DNA of 64,000 bases from Streptomyces sp. NBC_00286 (GCF_036173125.1 NZ_CP108054.1:5456001-5520000); one strand, 5' to 3'; positions 30,137 to 38,415 are shown, counted from the stretch's first letter. Numbers and translations are program-made. Notes: a model not told the origin generated them from the letters alone.

Positions 30137-31974
30137 TCAGCCCTGGCCATGACACCGACGGGCGCGGCGACGAGCAGGTCAAGGTGCTGTCGGCATCGTC
30201 CGCGCGCGGTGTACGCCGTCGGCTCCCGGCCGCGCCTCTCGGACGTAGCACCCGAGTCGGACGTAGCACCCGAGTCGGACGTAGCACCCGAGTCGGACGT
30301 AGCGCCCGAGTGGGGCCGGCGGTGCGCTTCGCGCTGCTGCTCGTGCTGCTGGCGGCGGCTCCGTTCGGGCTGAGCGCCTTCGCGGTGGCCACCCTGACGC
30401 TGGGCTTGTGCAACGGGCTGTTCGCTTACGGCCTGGACCTTTCCTGGGGGCGGGCGGGGCTGCTCAGCGTGGGTCACGCGTCCTTCTTCGGGCTCGGTGC
30501 CTACGCCGTCGCGCTCAGCCAGGAGCACGGCTGGCCGCTTGCCGTCCTGCTGGCGGCGGCTTTGGCGGCGGCCGTGGGCATCGCGGTGCTGGTGGTCCGG
30601 ATCGGGCTGGCGTCCCGTGTGCCCGACGCGCCGCTCATCCTGCTGACGATCGGAGTGGGCCTGCTGCTCCAGCACGCGGCGAACAGCCTCACGGATCTGA
30701 CCGGCGGGACCAACGGGCTGTCGGTGAGCGGCCGGGGAGTGGTCTCCGCCTACTACCTGACGCTCGTGGTGGTGGCCGCCGTGGTGGCCGTCACCAGCGT
30801 GACGGTGGTCCGCAGCCGGTTCGGCGCGCGGTTGATCGCCGCGTCCCGCAACCCCGAGCGCGCCGCCCAGGCCGGCATCGACCCGGTGCGCGTGCGGACC
30901 GGGGCGTTCGCCGTCGGGGCGGCCGTGTCGGCGGTCGCGGGCGCCTTGTACGCGCCCGCCGCCGGGCTGGTGTCACCGCAGGTCTTCGGGCTCGCCCTGT
31001 CGACCAGCGTGCTGGTCTGGCTCGCACTGGGCGGACGGGAGTCGACCGTGGGCCCGTTCCTCGGCGCCATCCTGATCACGGCGGGCGCTCAGATGCTCGG
31101 CAGTACGTGGCAGGGCTGGTACGTCCTCGCGCTCGCCGCCCTGTTCGTTCTGGTCGTACAGGTAGCCCCGGCGGGTCTGGCGGGGCTGGCCCGCCCATGG
31201 GCACGCGGCCCGGCGGTGAAGCTGCCCCCGGCTGCGGCGGCGCCACGGCACCGTGCTGACGACACGGCCCGCGGGGGAGCCGCCCTCGCGCTGACGGGCA
31301 TCCGCAAGTCCTTCGGCCCGGTGGACGTGCTGTGCGGCGTGGACCTCACGGTCGAGGACGGCCGAACCGTCTGCCTGATCGGCCCCAACGGCGCGGGCAA
31401 GAGCACCCTGCTCGCCGTCGTCGCGGGCCAACTCGCCCCCGACGCGGGCGAGGTGCGGATCTTCGGCGCGGACGCCACCGCGCTCCCGGTCCAGGACCGC
31501 GTACGCCTGGGGGTGGGCCGGATGTTCCAGATCCCCAGCGTCCTGACGGCACTGTCTCCGGCCGACAACATCCGGCTGGCCCGCCTGGACGCGCCACGGC
31601 ATGTCGAGCTGCCCGCCGAGTACGACGACCTGGCCGGCGACGAGACCCGTGAGGCCGGGGCCCTGCCGCTGGCCGACCGGCGCCGGCTGGAGCTGGCCAT
31701 GGTGCTGGCCGGAGCGCCCCGGCTGATGCTGCTCGACGAACCCGCGGCCGGGCTCGGACCCGACGACGCCCGCGCGCTCGTCCACGAGCTGAAGCAGGTC
31801 TCCCGGCGTACGGGATGCGCACTGGTCGTCGTCGAACACGACATGGCGATCGTCCGGGAGCTGGCCGACGACGTCGTGGTCCTGCACGAGGGTCAGGTGA
31901 TCGCCCATGGGTCGATGGACGAGATCGCCGCCGACCCGGCGGTGCGTCAGGCCTACCTGGGGGTGAGCCGATGA
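30133..31974 (+). CDS. fused permease-ATPase ABC subunit (LivM-LivG fusion)
   Basis: The 613-residue protein joins a LivM-type permease (about residues 55-350, ~9 helices, with YGLDLSWGRAGLLSVGHA) to a LivG-type ATPase (about 385-613). The ATPase has Walker A GPNGAGKS, Walker B LMLLDEPAAGLGPDD and the switch His in VVVEHDM. The ABC signature, normally LSYGQ or LSGGQ, reads LPLAD here. The cytoplasmic N-terminus contains four copies of a six-residue repeat GRSTRV encoded by an 18-bp DNA repeat. The ATG at 30133 overlaps the binding-protein stop (ATGA). Fusions of this pair are known in actinobacteria. Confidence 0.87.
   Translation: MISPGHDTDGRGDEQVKVLSASSARGVRRRLPAAPLGRSTRVGRSTRVGRSTRVGRSARVGPAVRFALLLVLLAAAPFGLSAFAVATLTLGLCNGLFAYGLDLSWGRAGLLSVGHASFFGLGAYAVALSQEHGWPLAVLLAAALAAAVGIAVLVVRIGLASRVPDAPLILLTIGVGLLLQHAANSLTDLTGGTNGLSVSGRGVVSAYYLTLVVVAAVVAVTSVTVVRSRFGARLIAASRNPERAAQAGIDPVRVRTGAFAVGAAVSAVAGALYAPAAGLVSPQVFGLALSTSVLVWLALGGRESTVGPFLGAILITAGAQMLGSTWQGWYVLALAALFVLVVQVAPAGLAGLARPWARGPAVKLPPAAAAPRHRADDTARGGAALALTGIRKSFGPVDVLCGVDLTVEDGRTVCLIGPNGAGKSTLLAVVAGQLAPDAGEVRIFGADATALPVQDRVRLGVGRMFQIPSVLTALSPADNIRLARLDAPRHVELPAEYDDLAGDETREAGALPLADRRRLELAMVLAGAPRLMLLDEPAAGLGPDDARALVHELKQVSRRTGCALVVVEHDMAIVRELADDVVVLHEGQVIAHGSMDEIAADPAVRQAYLGVSR
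30241..30312 (+). repeat. 18-bp tandem repeat, four copies, in frame
   Basis: The unit GGACGTAGCACCCGAGTC is repeated exactly at 30241, 30259 and 30277, with a fourth copy at 30295 that differs at two bases. It encodes GRSTRV repeats in the N-terminal arm of the permease-ATPase fusion. Because the unit length is a multiple of three, copy-number change by slippage would keep the frame. Confidence 0.95.
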
Positions 31975-32657
31975 TGCTGGAACTGGAGGGACTTGGCGGC
32001 GGGTACGGTCAGGCCGCCGTCGTCCGCGATGTGACCCTGCGGGTCGCCGAGGGCGAGCGGATCGCCCTGCTGGGACGCAACGGCACCGGCAAGACCACCC
32101 TGCTGCGCACCGTCTTCGGGCTGGCCGACCGGCAGGGCGGCGAGGTGCGTCTGGCGGGACGCCCCGTGCCGAGCGGCCGCCCCGACCTGCTCGCGCGCCG
32201 GGGCGCCGCACTGATGCCCGAGGACCGGGGAGTGTTCCCCACCCTCACCGTCGCGGAGAACCTCCGCCTGGCCACGCGCCGGGGCTTCGTCCCCGCGGTC
32301 GATCCCCACGAGATCTTCCCCCTGCTGACCGAACGCCGTCGGCAGCCCGCCGGAACGCTGTCCGGCGGGCAGAAACAGCAGCTCGGCATCGCCCGGTCGA
32401 TCCTGTCCGGGCAGTCGCTGATCGTCGTGGACGAGCTCACCCAGGGTCTGCAGCCGTCGTTCGTCCAGCAGGTCCTGGAGGCGATGACCCGTATCGCCGC
32501 CACCGGAGTGGCAGTGGTGATGGTCGACCAGCATGCCGGGCTCCTTCTCGAGCGCTGCGACCGCGCGATCGTCATGCAGACGGGCCGGGTCGTCTTCGAC
32601 GGCACGAGCAGCACGGACAACCGCGAGGAGCTCGACCGGCTGCTCGCCGTCGCCTGA
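31971..32657 (+). CDS. ABC transporter ATPase (LivF-like)
   Basis: The 228-residue ATPase has Walker A GRNGTGKT at about residues 36-43, a canonical signature LSGGQKQQLGIARSI and Walker B LIVVDELTQGLQP, in which the usual Pro after Asp-Glu is Leu. The switch His is in VMVDQHAG. It would pair with the ATPase domain of the preceding fusion to form a heterodimeric motor. Its ATG at 31971 overlaps the fusion stop by four bases. Confidence 0.88.
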   Translation: MMLELEGLGGGYGQAAVVRDVTLRVAEGERIALLGRNGTGKTTLLRTVFGLADRQGGEVRLAGRPVPSGRPDLLARRGAALMPEDRGVFPTLTVAENLRLATRRGFVPAVDPHEIFPLLTERRRQPAGTLSGGQKQQLGIARSILSGQSLIVVDELTQGLQPSFVQQVLEAMTRIAATGVAVVMVDQHAGLLLERCDRAIVMQTGRVVFDGTSSTDNREELDRLLAVA

Positions 32658-32728
32658 CTCCCTGCCCGCCACTTCTCCGCCACCCCCTTCCCTCAACTCC
32701 CCCCAAATGGCTACAGGTTGGAGCCCCC

Positions 32729-34138
32729 ATGGACCCGTTCGACTCCGCCGTGCGTCTGGCAGAGGCGGTACGCGAGCGCGAGCTGAGCCCTGTCGAGATC
32801 GCCGACACCTATCTGGAGCGCATCGAGCGGTTCGATCGTGAGATCGGAGCGTTCGTCTGGCGCAACGACGAGGAGGTCCGCGAGGCCGCGCTGAAGGCCG
32901 AGCGGGCGGTGATGGAGGGCGGGGGACTGCCCGCCTTCCACGGGGTGCCCATACCCATCAAGGACGTGAACCTGGTCGCCGGGCAGCCCGCCACGTTCGG
33001 CAGCCTTGGGTGTGACGACACGCCTCGCACGGTCACCGACCCGGTCGTGACGAGGTTCCTGGACGCCGGCTTCCTGCTGATGGGCAGGACGAGCACCCCG
33101 GACATGGGCATGCTGACGGCTGCGGAGAGTTCCCGCTACGGCATCACCCGCAACCCCTGGAACACCGAGTACTCGCCGGGAGGATCGAGCGGCGGTGCCG
33201 CGGCGGCCGTCGCCGCGGGGCTCGCGCCCGTCGCCCACGCCAACGACGGCGGAGGCTCGATCCGTATGCCCTCCTCGTGCTGCGGGCTGGTCGGGCTCAA
33301 GCCGAGCCGCGGCCGGGTACCGCAGTACCTGGCGGCCTGGGAGCACGCCGCGGTCGAGGGAGCGATCACCCGGACGGTGCAGGACGCGGCGGCACTGCTG
33401 GATGTCATGAGCGTGCCGGACAACCTGGTCATGTACGGCGCGCCCGCGCCGGAGCGGCCGTTCTCCGAGGAAGTGGGGCGGGAGTCCGTACCGCTGCGGG
33501 TGGGCCTGCTGCTGGAGGCGCCCACCGGAGTTCCGGTGGACCCGGTGTGCGTGGCGGCGGCCGAGCGGACCGGAAAGCTACTGGAGTCGCTCGGCCACGC
33601 GGTCTTCCCGGTGTCGCCACGCTTCTTCAGCGAGGAGACGGGCCTCGGGTACGCGCAGACCGTCCTGGACGCGGCACTGTGGACCGCGCCCTACGACCGG
33701 CCGGAGCTGGCCGAACCGCATCTGCGGTTCCGGATGGAGCGAGCCAAGACGCGCCACGCGGGCGAGTACACACGGATGGCCGCGCTTCTGCAGCAGGAGG
33801 CCGTGGAGGTCCGGGCCCAGTGGGGCCGCGACTTCGACGTGCTGCTCACCCCGACCCTGGCCTGCCCGCCCCCGCCGGCCGGAGCCTGCCTGGCCGAGGC
33901 CACCGCCGATCCCGGCGGGTTCCGGATGACCGAGAACCAGATGATCTCGTTCACCTCCGTCTGCAACATCACCGGCCTGCCCGCCATCTCACTGCCGGTC
34001 CACACCTCGCCCGACGGTCTGCCCATCGGCAGCCAGCTGATCGGCGGTCCCTGGGACGAGGCGACACTCCTGCGGCTGGCCTCCGCCCTTGAAGAGCCGG
34101 CCGACTGGACCGTGCGCCGTCCGCCGGGCTTCGAGTGA
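32729..34138 (+). CDS. amidase-signature family hydrolase
   Basis: The 469-residue enzyme has the full Ser-cisSer-Lys triad of the amidase-signature family: Lys78 in GVPIPIKDVN, cis-Ser153 in SPGGSSGG and nucleophile Ser177 in DGGGSIRM. The spacings of 75 and 24 residues equal those of fatty-acid amide hydrolase. It hydrolyses an amide to acid and ammonia; the natural substrate is unknown. It lies 71 bases after the LivF-like gene in the same direction, so uptake and hydrolysis of an amide is the likely pathway. No signal peptide is present. Confidence 0.88.
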   Translation: MDPFDSAVRLAEAVRERELSPVEIADTYLERIERFDREIGAFVWRNDEEVREAALKAERAVMEGGGLPAFHGVPIPIKDVNLVAGQPATFGSLGCDDTPRTVTDPVVTRFLDAGFLLMGRTSTPDMGMLTAAESSRYGITRNPWNTEYSPGGSSGGAAAAVAAGLAPVAHANDGGGSIRMPSSCCGLVGLKPSRGRVPQYLAAWEHAAVEGAITRTVQDAAALLDVMSVPDNLVMYGAPAPERPFSEEVGRESVPLRVGLLLEAPTGVPVDPVCVAAAERTGKLLESLGHAVFPVSPRFFSEETGLGYAQTVLDAALWTAPYDRPELAEPHLRFRMERAKTRHAGEYTRMAALLQQEAVEVRAQWGRDFDVLLTPTLACPPPPAGACLAEATADPGGFRMTENQMISFTSVCNITGLPAISLPVHTSPDGLPIGSQLIGGPWDEATLLRLASALEEPADWTVRRPPGFE

Positions 34139-34175
34139 CCTTGGCCTGGTCCGAGTAGTACGCCACCTTTCCTCA

Positions 34176-34197
34176 GCCCACGCTTATATAAGTGGGC
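34176..34197. promoter_or_regulatory. candidate ArsR operator and promoter
   Basis: GCCCA-cg-CTTATATAAG-TGGGC forms an inverted repeat with a two-base insertion. It overlaps the expected -35 of a TACAGT -10 box (34203-34208) that lies only eight bases before the ArsR ATG, so the mRNA may be nearly leaderless. Autorepression is a reasonable inference. Confidence 0.45.
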
Positions 34198-34215
34198 AGT
34201 GATACAGTGCTCCGT

Positions 34216-34617
34216 ATGCACGCGTTCGATGTGCTCGGAGATCCCGTGCGGCGGCGGATTCTTGAGCTTCTCGCCGAGGGGGAGATGAGCTCGGGGGAAG
34301 TCAGCGAGGTCATCCGGCGGGAGTTCGGGATATCGCAGCCTGGGGTCTCGCAGCATCTCAAGGTGCTGCGGGAGAACGGGTTCGCCACCGTGCGGCCGGA
34401 AGGCACCCGGCGGCTCTATGCCGTGAACTCGGAGCCGCTGCGTGACATCGACGCGTGGCTGGACCGTTTCCGGCGGTTCTGGACCCCGCCGCTCGAGGCC
34501 CTGGCCACCGAACTCGCCCGGGGCAAGCGCGAGCGGCGGCTCCGCGAAGCCGGCGGGGACGGGGGCGGGGACGGGGGCGCAGAAGACCAAGTACCTCCTC
34601 CAAGGAGCAAGCCATGA
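34216..34617 (+). CDS. ArsR-family transcriptional regulator
   Basis: The 133-residue protein has a winged helix-turn-helix at about residues 5-80 (DPVRRRILELLAEGEMSSGE, ISQPGVSQHLKVLRENGF). No metal-binding Cys cluster is visible, which places it with the non-metal ArsR group that is often paired with SRPBCC proteins. Its stop overlaps the SRPBCC start by four bases (ATGA). The ATG at 34216 was chosen; a GTG at 34192 would add eight residues across the candidate operator. The C-terminus is a Gly/Asp-rich tail. Confidence 0.85.
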   Translation: MHAFDVLGDPVRRRILELLAEGEMSSGEVSEVIRREFGISQPGVSQHLKVLRENGFATVRPEGTRRLYAVNSEPLRDIDAWLDRFRRFWTPPLEALATELARGKRERRLREAGGDGGGDGGAEDQVPPPRSKP

Positions 34618-35264
34618 TCGACGTCACCCAGCAGATCAATGCCGTACGGCGCCAGGTCGGCAAGCGCGTGTTCAAGGCCGGCGAGGCGCGCGTCGTGACC
34701 ATCAGCCAGACGTACGACTCGGACATCGAGGACGTCTGGGACGCTTGTACCAACGCCGAACGCATCCCGCGCTGGCTCATGCCCGTCTCCGGCGATCTGA
34801 GACTGGGCGGCCAGTACCAGCTGCACGGCAACGCGCACGGCACGATCGAGCGCTGCGACCCGCCCAAGGGCTTCGCCGCCACGTGGGAGTTCGAGCAGAG
34901 CGTCACCTGGATCGAGCTGCGGCTCACGCCGGAGGCGGAGGGCCGGACGCGCTTCGAGGTCGACCACATCGCCCATGTCGACGACGACACGAAGTGGCCG
35001 GAGTACGGGCCCGGCGCGGTCGGTGTCGGCTGGGACCTGATGGTCATGGGCCTGTATCTGCATCTGTCCTCCGGTCGCCCTGTGGATCACCAGGCGGCGG
35101 AGGCCTGGGTCATGTCCGATGAGGGCAAGCGCTTCGTCGAGCTGAGCAGCGAGGGCTGGTACGAGGCGAACGTTGCCTCCGGCGAGGACCCGGCTACGGC
35201 TCGGGCGGCTGCGGACGCGACGACTGCCGCGTACACCGGGGCGGAGGCGCCGCCGGAGGCCTGA
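34614..35264 (+). CDS. SRPBCC (AHSA1-like) domain protein
   Basis: The 216-residue protein shows the AHSA1/START-like pattern: ISQTYDSDIEDVWDACTNAE at about 28-47, RIPRWLMPVSGDLRLGGQY, and WEFEQSVTWIELRLTPEAEG. This fold makes a hydrophobic pocket that binds lipids or other apolar ligands. Coupling with an ArsR gene is a common arrangement of unknown purpose. The start overlaps the ArsR stop. No catalytic residues can be named. Confidence 0.83.
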   Translation: MIDVTQQINAVRRQVGKRVFKAGEARVVTISQTYDSDIEDVWDACTNAERIPRWLMPVSGDLRLGGQYQLHGNAHGTIERCDPPKGFAATWEFEQSVTWIELRLTPEAEGRTRFEVDHIAHVDDDTKWPEYGPGAVGVGWDLMVMGLYLHLSSGRPVDHQAAEAWVMSDEGKRFVELSSEGWYEANVASGEDPATARAAADATTAAYTGAEAPPEA

Positions 35265-35345
35265 TGCGGAGAGGGCGGCGGTAGATGAAAGAACCTTCAT
35301 CCAAGGCGCGGGGGCGATTCATCAAGGGCGGGCACCGTCGTACGC

Positions 35346-36632
35346 ATGTCTCTGCCTCTGCCTCTGCCTGTACCTTCTGAGCAGTCTTCTCTGCCGCTGC
35401 CTTCGGCGTCCGAGTCCGTGCCCGAGGCGGGCGGTGCCTCCGACGGCGTACCGGATCTGCGTCTGCTGACCGGTCCCGACGCCGGTGAGTTGTTGGCGGC
35501 GGCCCTGGAGCCGGCCGGTCGGCAGTTGCTGTCCTGGCGCGTCGAGAACGTCGACCATCAGCCCGGTGACAGTTCTACCGCTGTGTATCGGGTGCAGGTC
35601 CGGGGGCCCGACGGGCGAACCGATGAAGAGAGGATCGGTGCCCGTGTCGGGCGTCTGCCGCGCGGGGCGACGGTGTTGGAGGACGGGGCCAACCGGGTCG
35701 CGGTGTGGCGTTTCCCGTACGACCCGTGGCTGCCCGCTCTTCCTTCGGCCTGTGATTCGGGGGCGCTCGCGCGGTTGCTGGAGGACGTCGGTTGTGGGGG
35801 TGGTCCGGTTCGGTATCGGGTGCGTGCGTACCGGCCCGGTCGTCGTGCCGTCGTCGAGGTGACCGGTTCGTACGGGCGGCTGTTCATCAAGGTCGTACGT
35901 CCGAGTCGTGTCGATGCCCTGCATCGGCGGCATCGTCTGCTCACCGACGCCGGTGTGCCCGCACCGGCCAGCCTCGGCTTCACGCCGGACGGGCTGGTCG
36001 TACTGCAGGCTCTGCCCGGCCGGACCTTGCGGGAGGTGCTGCGTGAGGGCGGTGGCGGTGGCAGGGGCGGGGGCCGCGCGCCGTCCGCGCAGGCGGTCCT
36101 CGGCCTGCTCGACCGGCTGCCGCCCGAACTGGCTTCGGGGACGCCCCGGCCCTCGTGGGCTGCCAAGGCTCCGCATTACGCGGCTGTTATCGGGGCTGCG
36201 GTGCCTGAACTGGCCGCTCGGGCGAGGGAGTTGGCGGAGGAGGTGGCGGTGGGCGTCGGCTCCGGGCCCGTAGTCACCGTGCACGGGGATCTGTACGAGA
36301 GTCAACTCCTTGTGGACGGCGGCCGGATCAGCGGGCTGCTGGACGTGGACACCGCGGGGCCCGGTGAACGTGTCGATGACCTGGGCTGTCTCCTCGGGCA
36401 TCTGTCCGTTCTCGCACAGATCGACCGGGAGCGCGCCGATGCCATCAATCGGTTGGGCGCCGCTTATCTGACGGCGTTTGCGGGACTTGTGGACCCCGTC
36501 GAGCTGCGGCGTCGTACCGCTGCCGTGGTGTTGTCGCTTGCCACCGGTCCGCATCGGGTGCAGGAGGCGGGGTGGCAGGCGGCTACGCGCGCCCGGCTGG
36601 ATATGGCTATGCGCTGGCTGCATCCCGGATGA
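35346..36632 (+). CDS. aminoglycoside-phosphotransferase-fold kinase-like protein
   Basis: The 428-residue protein carries the APH/choline-kinase catalytic loop VTVHGDLYESQLLVD (about residue 309) and the metal-binding LLDVDTAGPGERVDDLG. An earlier strand pair, RLFIKVVRP, contains the expected ATP-binding Lys. The first 30 residues are low complexity (MSLPLPLPVP, encoded by repeated TCTGCC units). The substrate is unknown and antibiotic resistance should not be assumed. It stands alone between the SRPBCC gene and the repeat-rich secreted protein. Confidence 0.75.
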   Translation: MSLPLPLPVPSEQSSLPLPSASESVPEAGGASDGVPDLRLLTGPDAGELLAAALEPAGRQLLSWRVENVDHQPGDSSTAVYRVQVRGPDGRTDEERIGARVGRLPRGATVLEDGANRVAVWRFPYDPWLPALPSACDSGALARLLEDVGCGGGPVRYRVRAYRPGRRAVVEVTGSYGRLFIKVVRPSRVDALHRRHRLLTDAGVPAPASLGFTPDGLVVLQALPGRTLREVLREGGGGGRGGGRAPSAQAVLGLLDRLPPELASGTPRPSWAAKAPHYAAVIGAAVPELAARARELAEEVAVGVGSGPVVTVHGDLYESQLLVDGGRISGLLDVDTAGPGERVDDLGCLLGHLSVLAQIDRERADAINRLGAAYLTAFAGLVDPVELRRRTAAVVLSLATGPHRVQEAGWQAATRARLDMAMRWLHPG

Positions 36633-36667
36633 GGGGTCTTTCACGTTGGGATGAGGGGTCTTTCACG
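36627..36667 (+). repeat. 22-bp-period direct repeat
   Basis: GGATGAGGGGTCTTTCACG occurs at 36627-36645 and again at 36649-36667. The first copy overlaps the stop of the kinase-like gene. The pair lies ~90 bases upstream of the repeat-rich secreted protein, and its two-turn spacing suits a dimeric regulator. Confidence 0.7.
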
Positions 36668-36756
36668 GGCGCCCCATGAAGGCTTCATGGCCGGGGCCGA
36701 ACTTGGAAGCAGAGCCCGAACCGCTCCGGAGCGGGCACCCAGGAAGGAACCACATC

Positions 36757-37365
36757 ATGCGCATCACTCGACCGTGGCGCATAGCCGTTGCCGGTGTCGG
36801 CGCCACCGCAGTACTCGCCGGACTGGGCGGCGCGGCGGCAGCCACCGACCGCGGCATCGACCTGCACGACAAGTCCGACGCAGTGAATGTCAGCACGCAG
36901 CTCGGCGACGATGACGGCCGTGACGATGATGGTCGTGGGGACGACGGCCGCGACGATGACGGCCGCGATGATGACGGCCGTGGAGACGACGCCGACGACT
37001 CGTCGGGTTCCGCGGATTCGTCGGCCGGGTCTCCGGCTTCCCGCGACGGCTCGCCGGAGTCTGCGGACAGCCCGCTGGCCTCGCCGTTCGACTCGGCGGA
37101 CTCGCCCAACGCGCCTGGCGGCGGGGCGGACTCGGGCAACAGCCCGGCGGGTTCCTCGGCTGACAGCCCGTTGGCCGCCTCCGGTGACAGCCCGAACGCG
37201 CCCGTGAAGCCCGCCGCGCCGAAGCCGGTTGCGGACGACTCGGCCGACTCGCCTGCCGCTCCGGCACCGGGGAGCGCCGACTCGGGCAACAGCGCCGCCA
37301 GTGCGGCCAGCGCCTCCTCCGCGAACTCTGCCCGTTCAGCCGGCTCGGCGGATTCCGCGGACTGA
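36757..37365 (+). CDS. secreted Asp/Gly/Arg-repeat and Ser/Asp-rich protein
   Basis: The 202-residue protein starts with a signal peptide (MRITRPWRIAVAGVGATAVL, then AGLGGAAAA) and continues with almost pure low complexity. Residues ~50-77 are repeats of DDDGR and GDDGR, and the rest is rich in Ser, Ala, Asp, Pro and Asn with recurrent SADSP and SGNS. It has no Cys and no enzyme motif. The acidic repeats could bind divalent cations. Start ATG 36757 has AGGAAGGA upstream. The repeats are DNA-level repeats (GACGATGACGGCCG). It is not recognised. Confidence 0.65.
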   Translation: MRITRPWRIAVAGVGATAVLAGLGGAAAATDRGIDLHDKSDAVNVSTQLGDDDGRDDDGRGDDGRDDDGRDDDGRGDDADDSSGSADSSAGSPASRDGSPESADSPLASPFDSADSPNAPGGGADSGNSPAGSSADSPLAASGDSPNAPVKPAAPKPVADDSADSPAAPAPGSADSGNSAASAASASSANSARSAGSADSAD

Positions 37366-37530
37366 TCCTGATCCTTCCGCACTCCCTCCCCTCTACCGCG
37401 GGCCCGGACGCGACGGCGACAGAGCCGTTCCGCCCGGGCCCATTGCCATGCGTACGTGCCTGACTGTGAGCAACGGCCCCAACAGCCCCCGCCGACGGTG
37501 GGCCTGACGTGGTCCCCCGCTCGCGCGGCA

Positions 37531-37755
37531 TCAGCCCGCAGAGGAGGACTGCTCCAGCAGTTCAGCCGGCAGCGCACTGCGGGCACCGATCAGCTCGATG
37601 CCGAGCAGACGCCCTTCTGCGTCCACGTCGAGGATCACGTCTGCGTCCGCACCGATCCCGTCGACGACGACTTGCCGGGCGGCGGCACCGTCCGCGATGT
37701 GCGCGACGAGATAGACGTAAGCGGTGTCGTTCTCGCGGTCGTACGTGATGTGCAT
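37531..37755 (-). CDS. DUF2283 family small protein
   Basis: The 74-residue protein matches the DUF2283 pattern: MHITYDRENDTAYVYL at the start and VVDGIGADADVILDVDAEGR then LLGIELIGA. The family has no assigned function and is often found near toxin-antitoxin or mobile genes. The ATG at 37755 is preferred because it begins exactly at the conserved block and follows GAGGCG. It is divergent from the hypothetical gene at 38020 across an inverted-repeat element. Confidence 0.75.
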   Translation of the reverse strand: MHITYDRENDTAYVYLVAHIADGAAARQVVVDGIGADADVILDVDAEGRLLGIELIGARSALPAELLEQSSSAG

Positions 37756-37836
37756 GGATCGCCTCTCGGGGAACGGGCTCAGTTGCGGCCGAAGTGGCCA
37801 CGCCGACGACGACGCGCTCTCCGCGAATGCCCCTTT

Positions 37837-38017
37837 CCTCGTCGCGTAGGGATGCTGTTGGCGAATCCCGGCGGCAGTGCGAGCGCATCGCCCGACGCTC
37901 CCGGACTCTCGGTATGCAGTCGCGGGAATGTGACAGTCTGCCGCCCGTCTGTCACATTCCCGCGAGAGGCCCCCTGGCCGGAGAGGATTCGCCAACAGCA
38001 ACCCTCGTAACGTAGGG
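37837..38017. repeat. nested inverted-repeat element flanked by direct repeats
   Basis: An outer pair of 16-bp perfect inverted repeats (TGCTGTTGGCGAATCC at 37853-37868, complement at 37985-38000) encloses an inner 17-bp perfect inverted repeat (TCGCGGGAATGTGACAG at 37920-37936, complement at 37949-37965). Just outside lie 15-bp direct repeats matching at 13 of 15 bases (CCTCGTCGCGTAGGG at 37837-37851, CCTCGTAACGTAGGG at 38003-38017). The structure resembles a miniature inverted-repeat element with a target-site duplication, or a complex operator between the divergent genes. Confidence 0.75.
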
Positions 38018-38019
38018 CC

Positions 38020-38415
38020 ATGGCTGCAGAGGAAGTTGGGAGCGAGGTCCGGTTCAAGTCGTCCCGCACCTTCCGAATGTGGCGTTACGGAGTGGGCCAC
38101 TCCCAGTTGCTGCTACGTGCGACCCCGGGCGGGGCTGAGCCCCGCTGCGTCGACCTGCACTTTGAGGGCGTTGCTGCTGTCCAGCTCGGGATCCGGTACG
38201 TCGCCCCCGAAGTGCTGCTCGCTACAGAGCGCGAGCGCGCGGAACTGGAGGCATTGGCTCAGTCAGGTGCAGGCGTACGCCACATCGCCCTCGCCTTGCG
38301 AACCGAGGCCGGCGCCGGGCTCGTGCTGTGCAGAAGAGTCCGTGCCCTGCTAGGCGGCACGGATCCCTTCGGGGAGGTCGAGGGCGGCGAGGTGCTGTGG
38401 AGTTATCGCGTCTGA
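38020..38415 (+). CDS. hypothetical protein
   Basis: The 131-residue protein is not recognised. It is soluble, begins MAAEEVGSEVRFKSSRTFRM and looks like an alpha/beta protein: beta-rich first half (HSQLLLRATPGG, CVDLHFEGVAAVQ) and a helix (TERERAELEALAQSG). The start ATG is three bases after the direct repeat of the inverted-repeat element, with no good Shine-Dalgarno, so translation may depend on that region. Downstream to 38587 no gene is called, although a 37-codon remnant-like frame ends at 38563. Confidence 0.55.
   Translation: MAAEEVGSEVRFKSSRTFRMWRYGVGHSQLLLRATPGGAEPRCVDLHFEGVAAVQLGIRYVAPEVLLATERERAELEALAQSGAGVRHIALALRTEAGAGLVLCRRVRALLGGTDPFGEVEGGEVLWSYRV

Noticed and set aside
35346..36632. 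Annotation as an aminoglycoside resistance gene
   Set aside because: Only the general phosphotransferase fold is supported; the sequence gives no evidence for antibiotic substrates.
36901..36985. CRISPR-like short repeats in the Asp/Gly repeat gene
   Set aside because: The repeats are contiguous coding repeats without spacers; no array or cas gene is present.
38048..38070. A tRNA-like GGTTCAAGTC T-arm motif
   Set aside because: No acceptor or anticodon stem can be formed around it, and it lies within a protein frame. No other tRNA was seen in the window.
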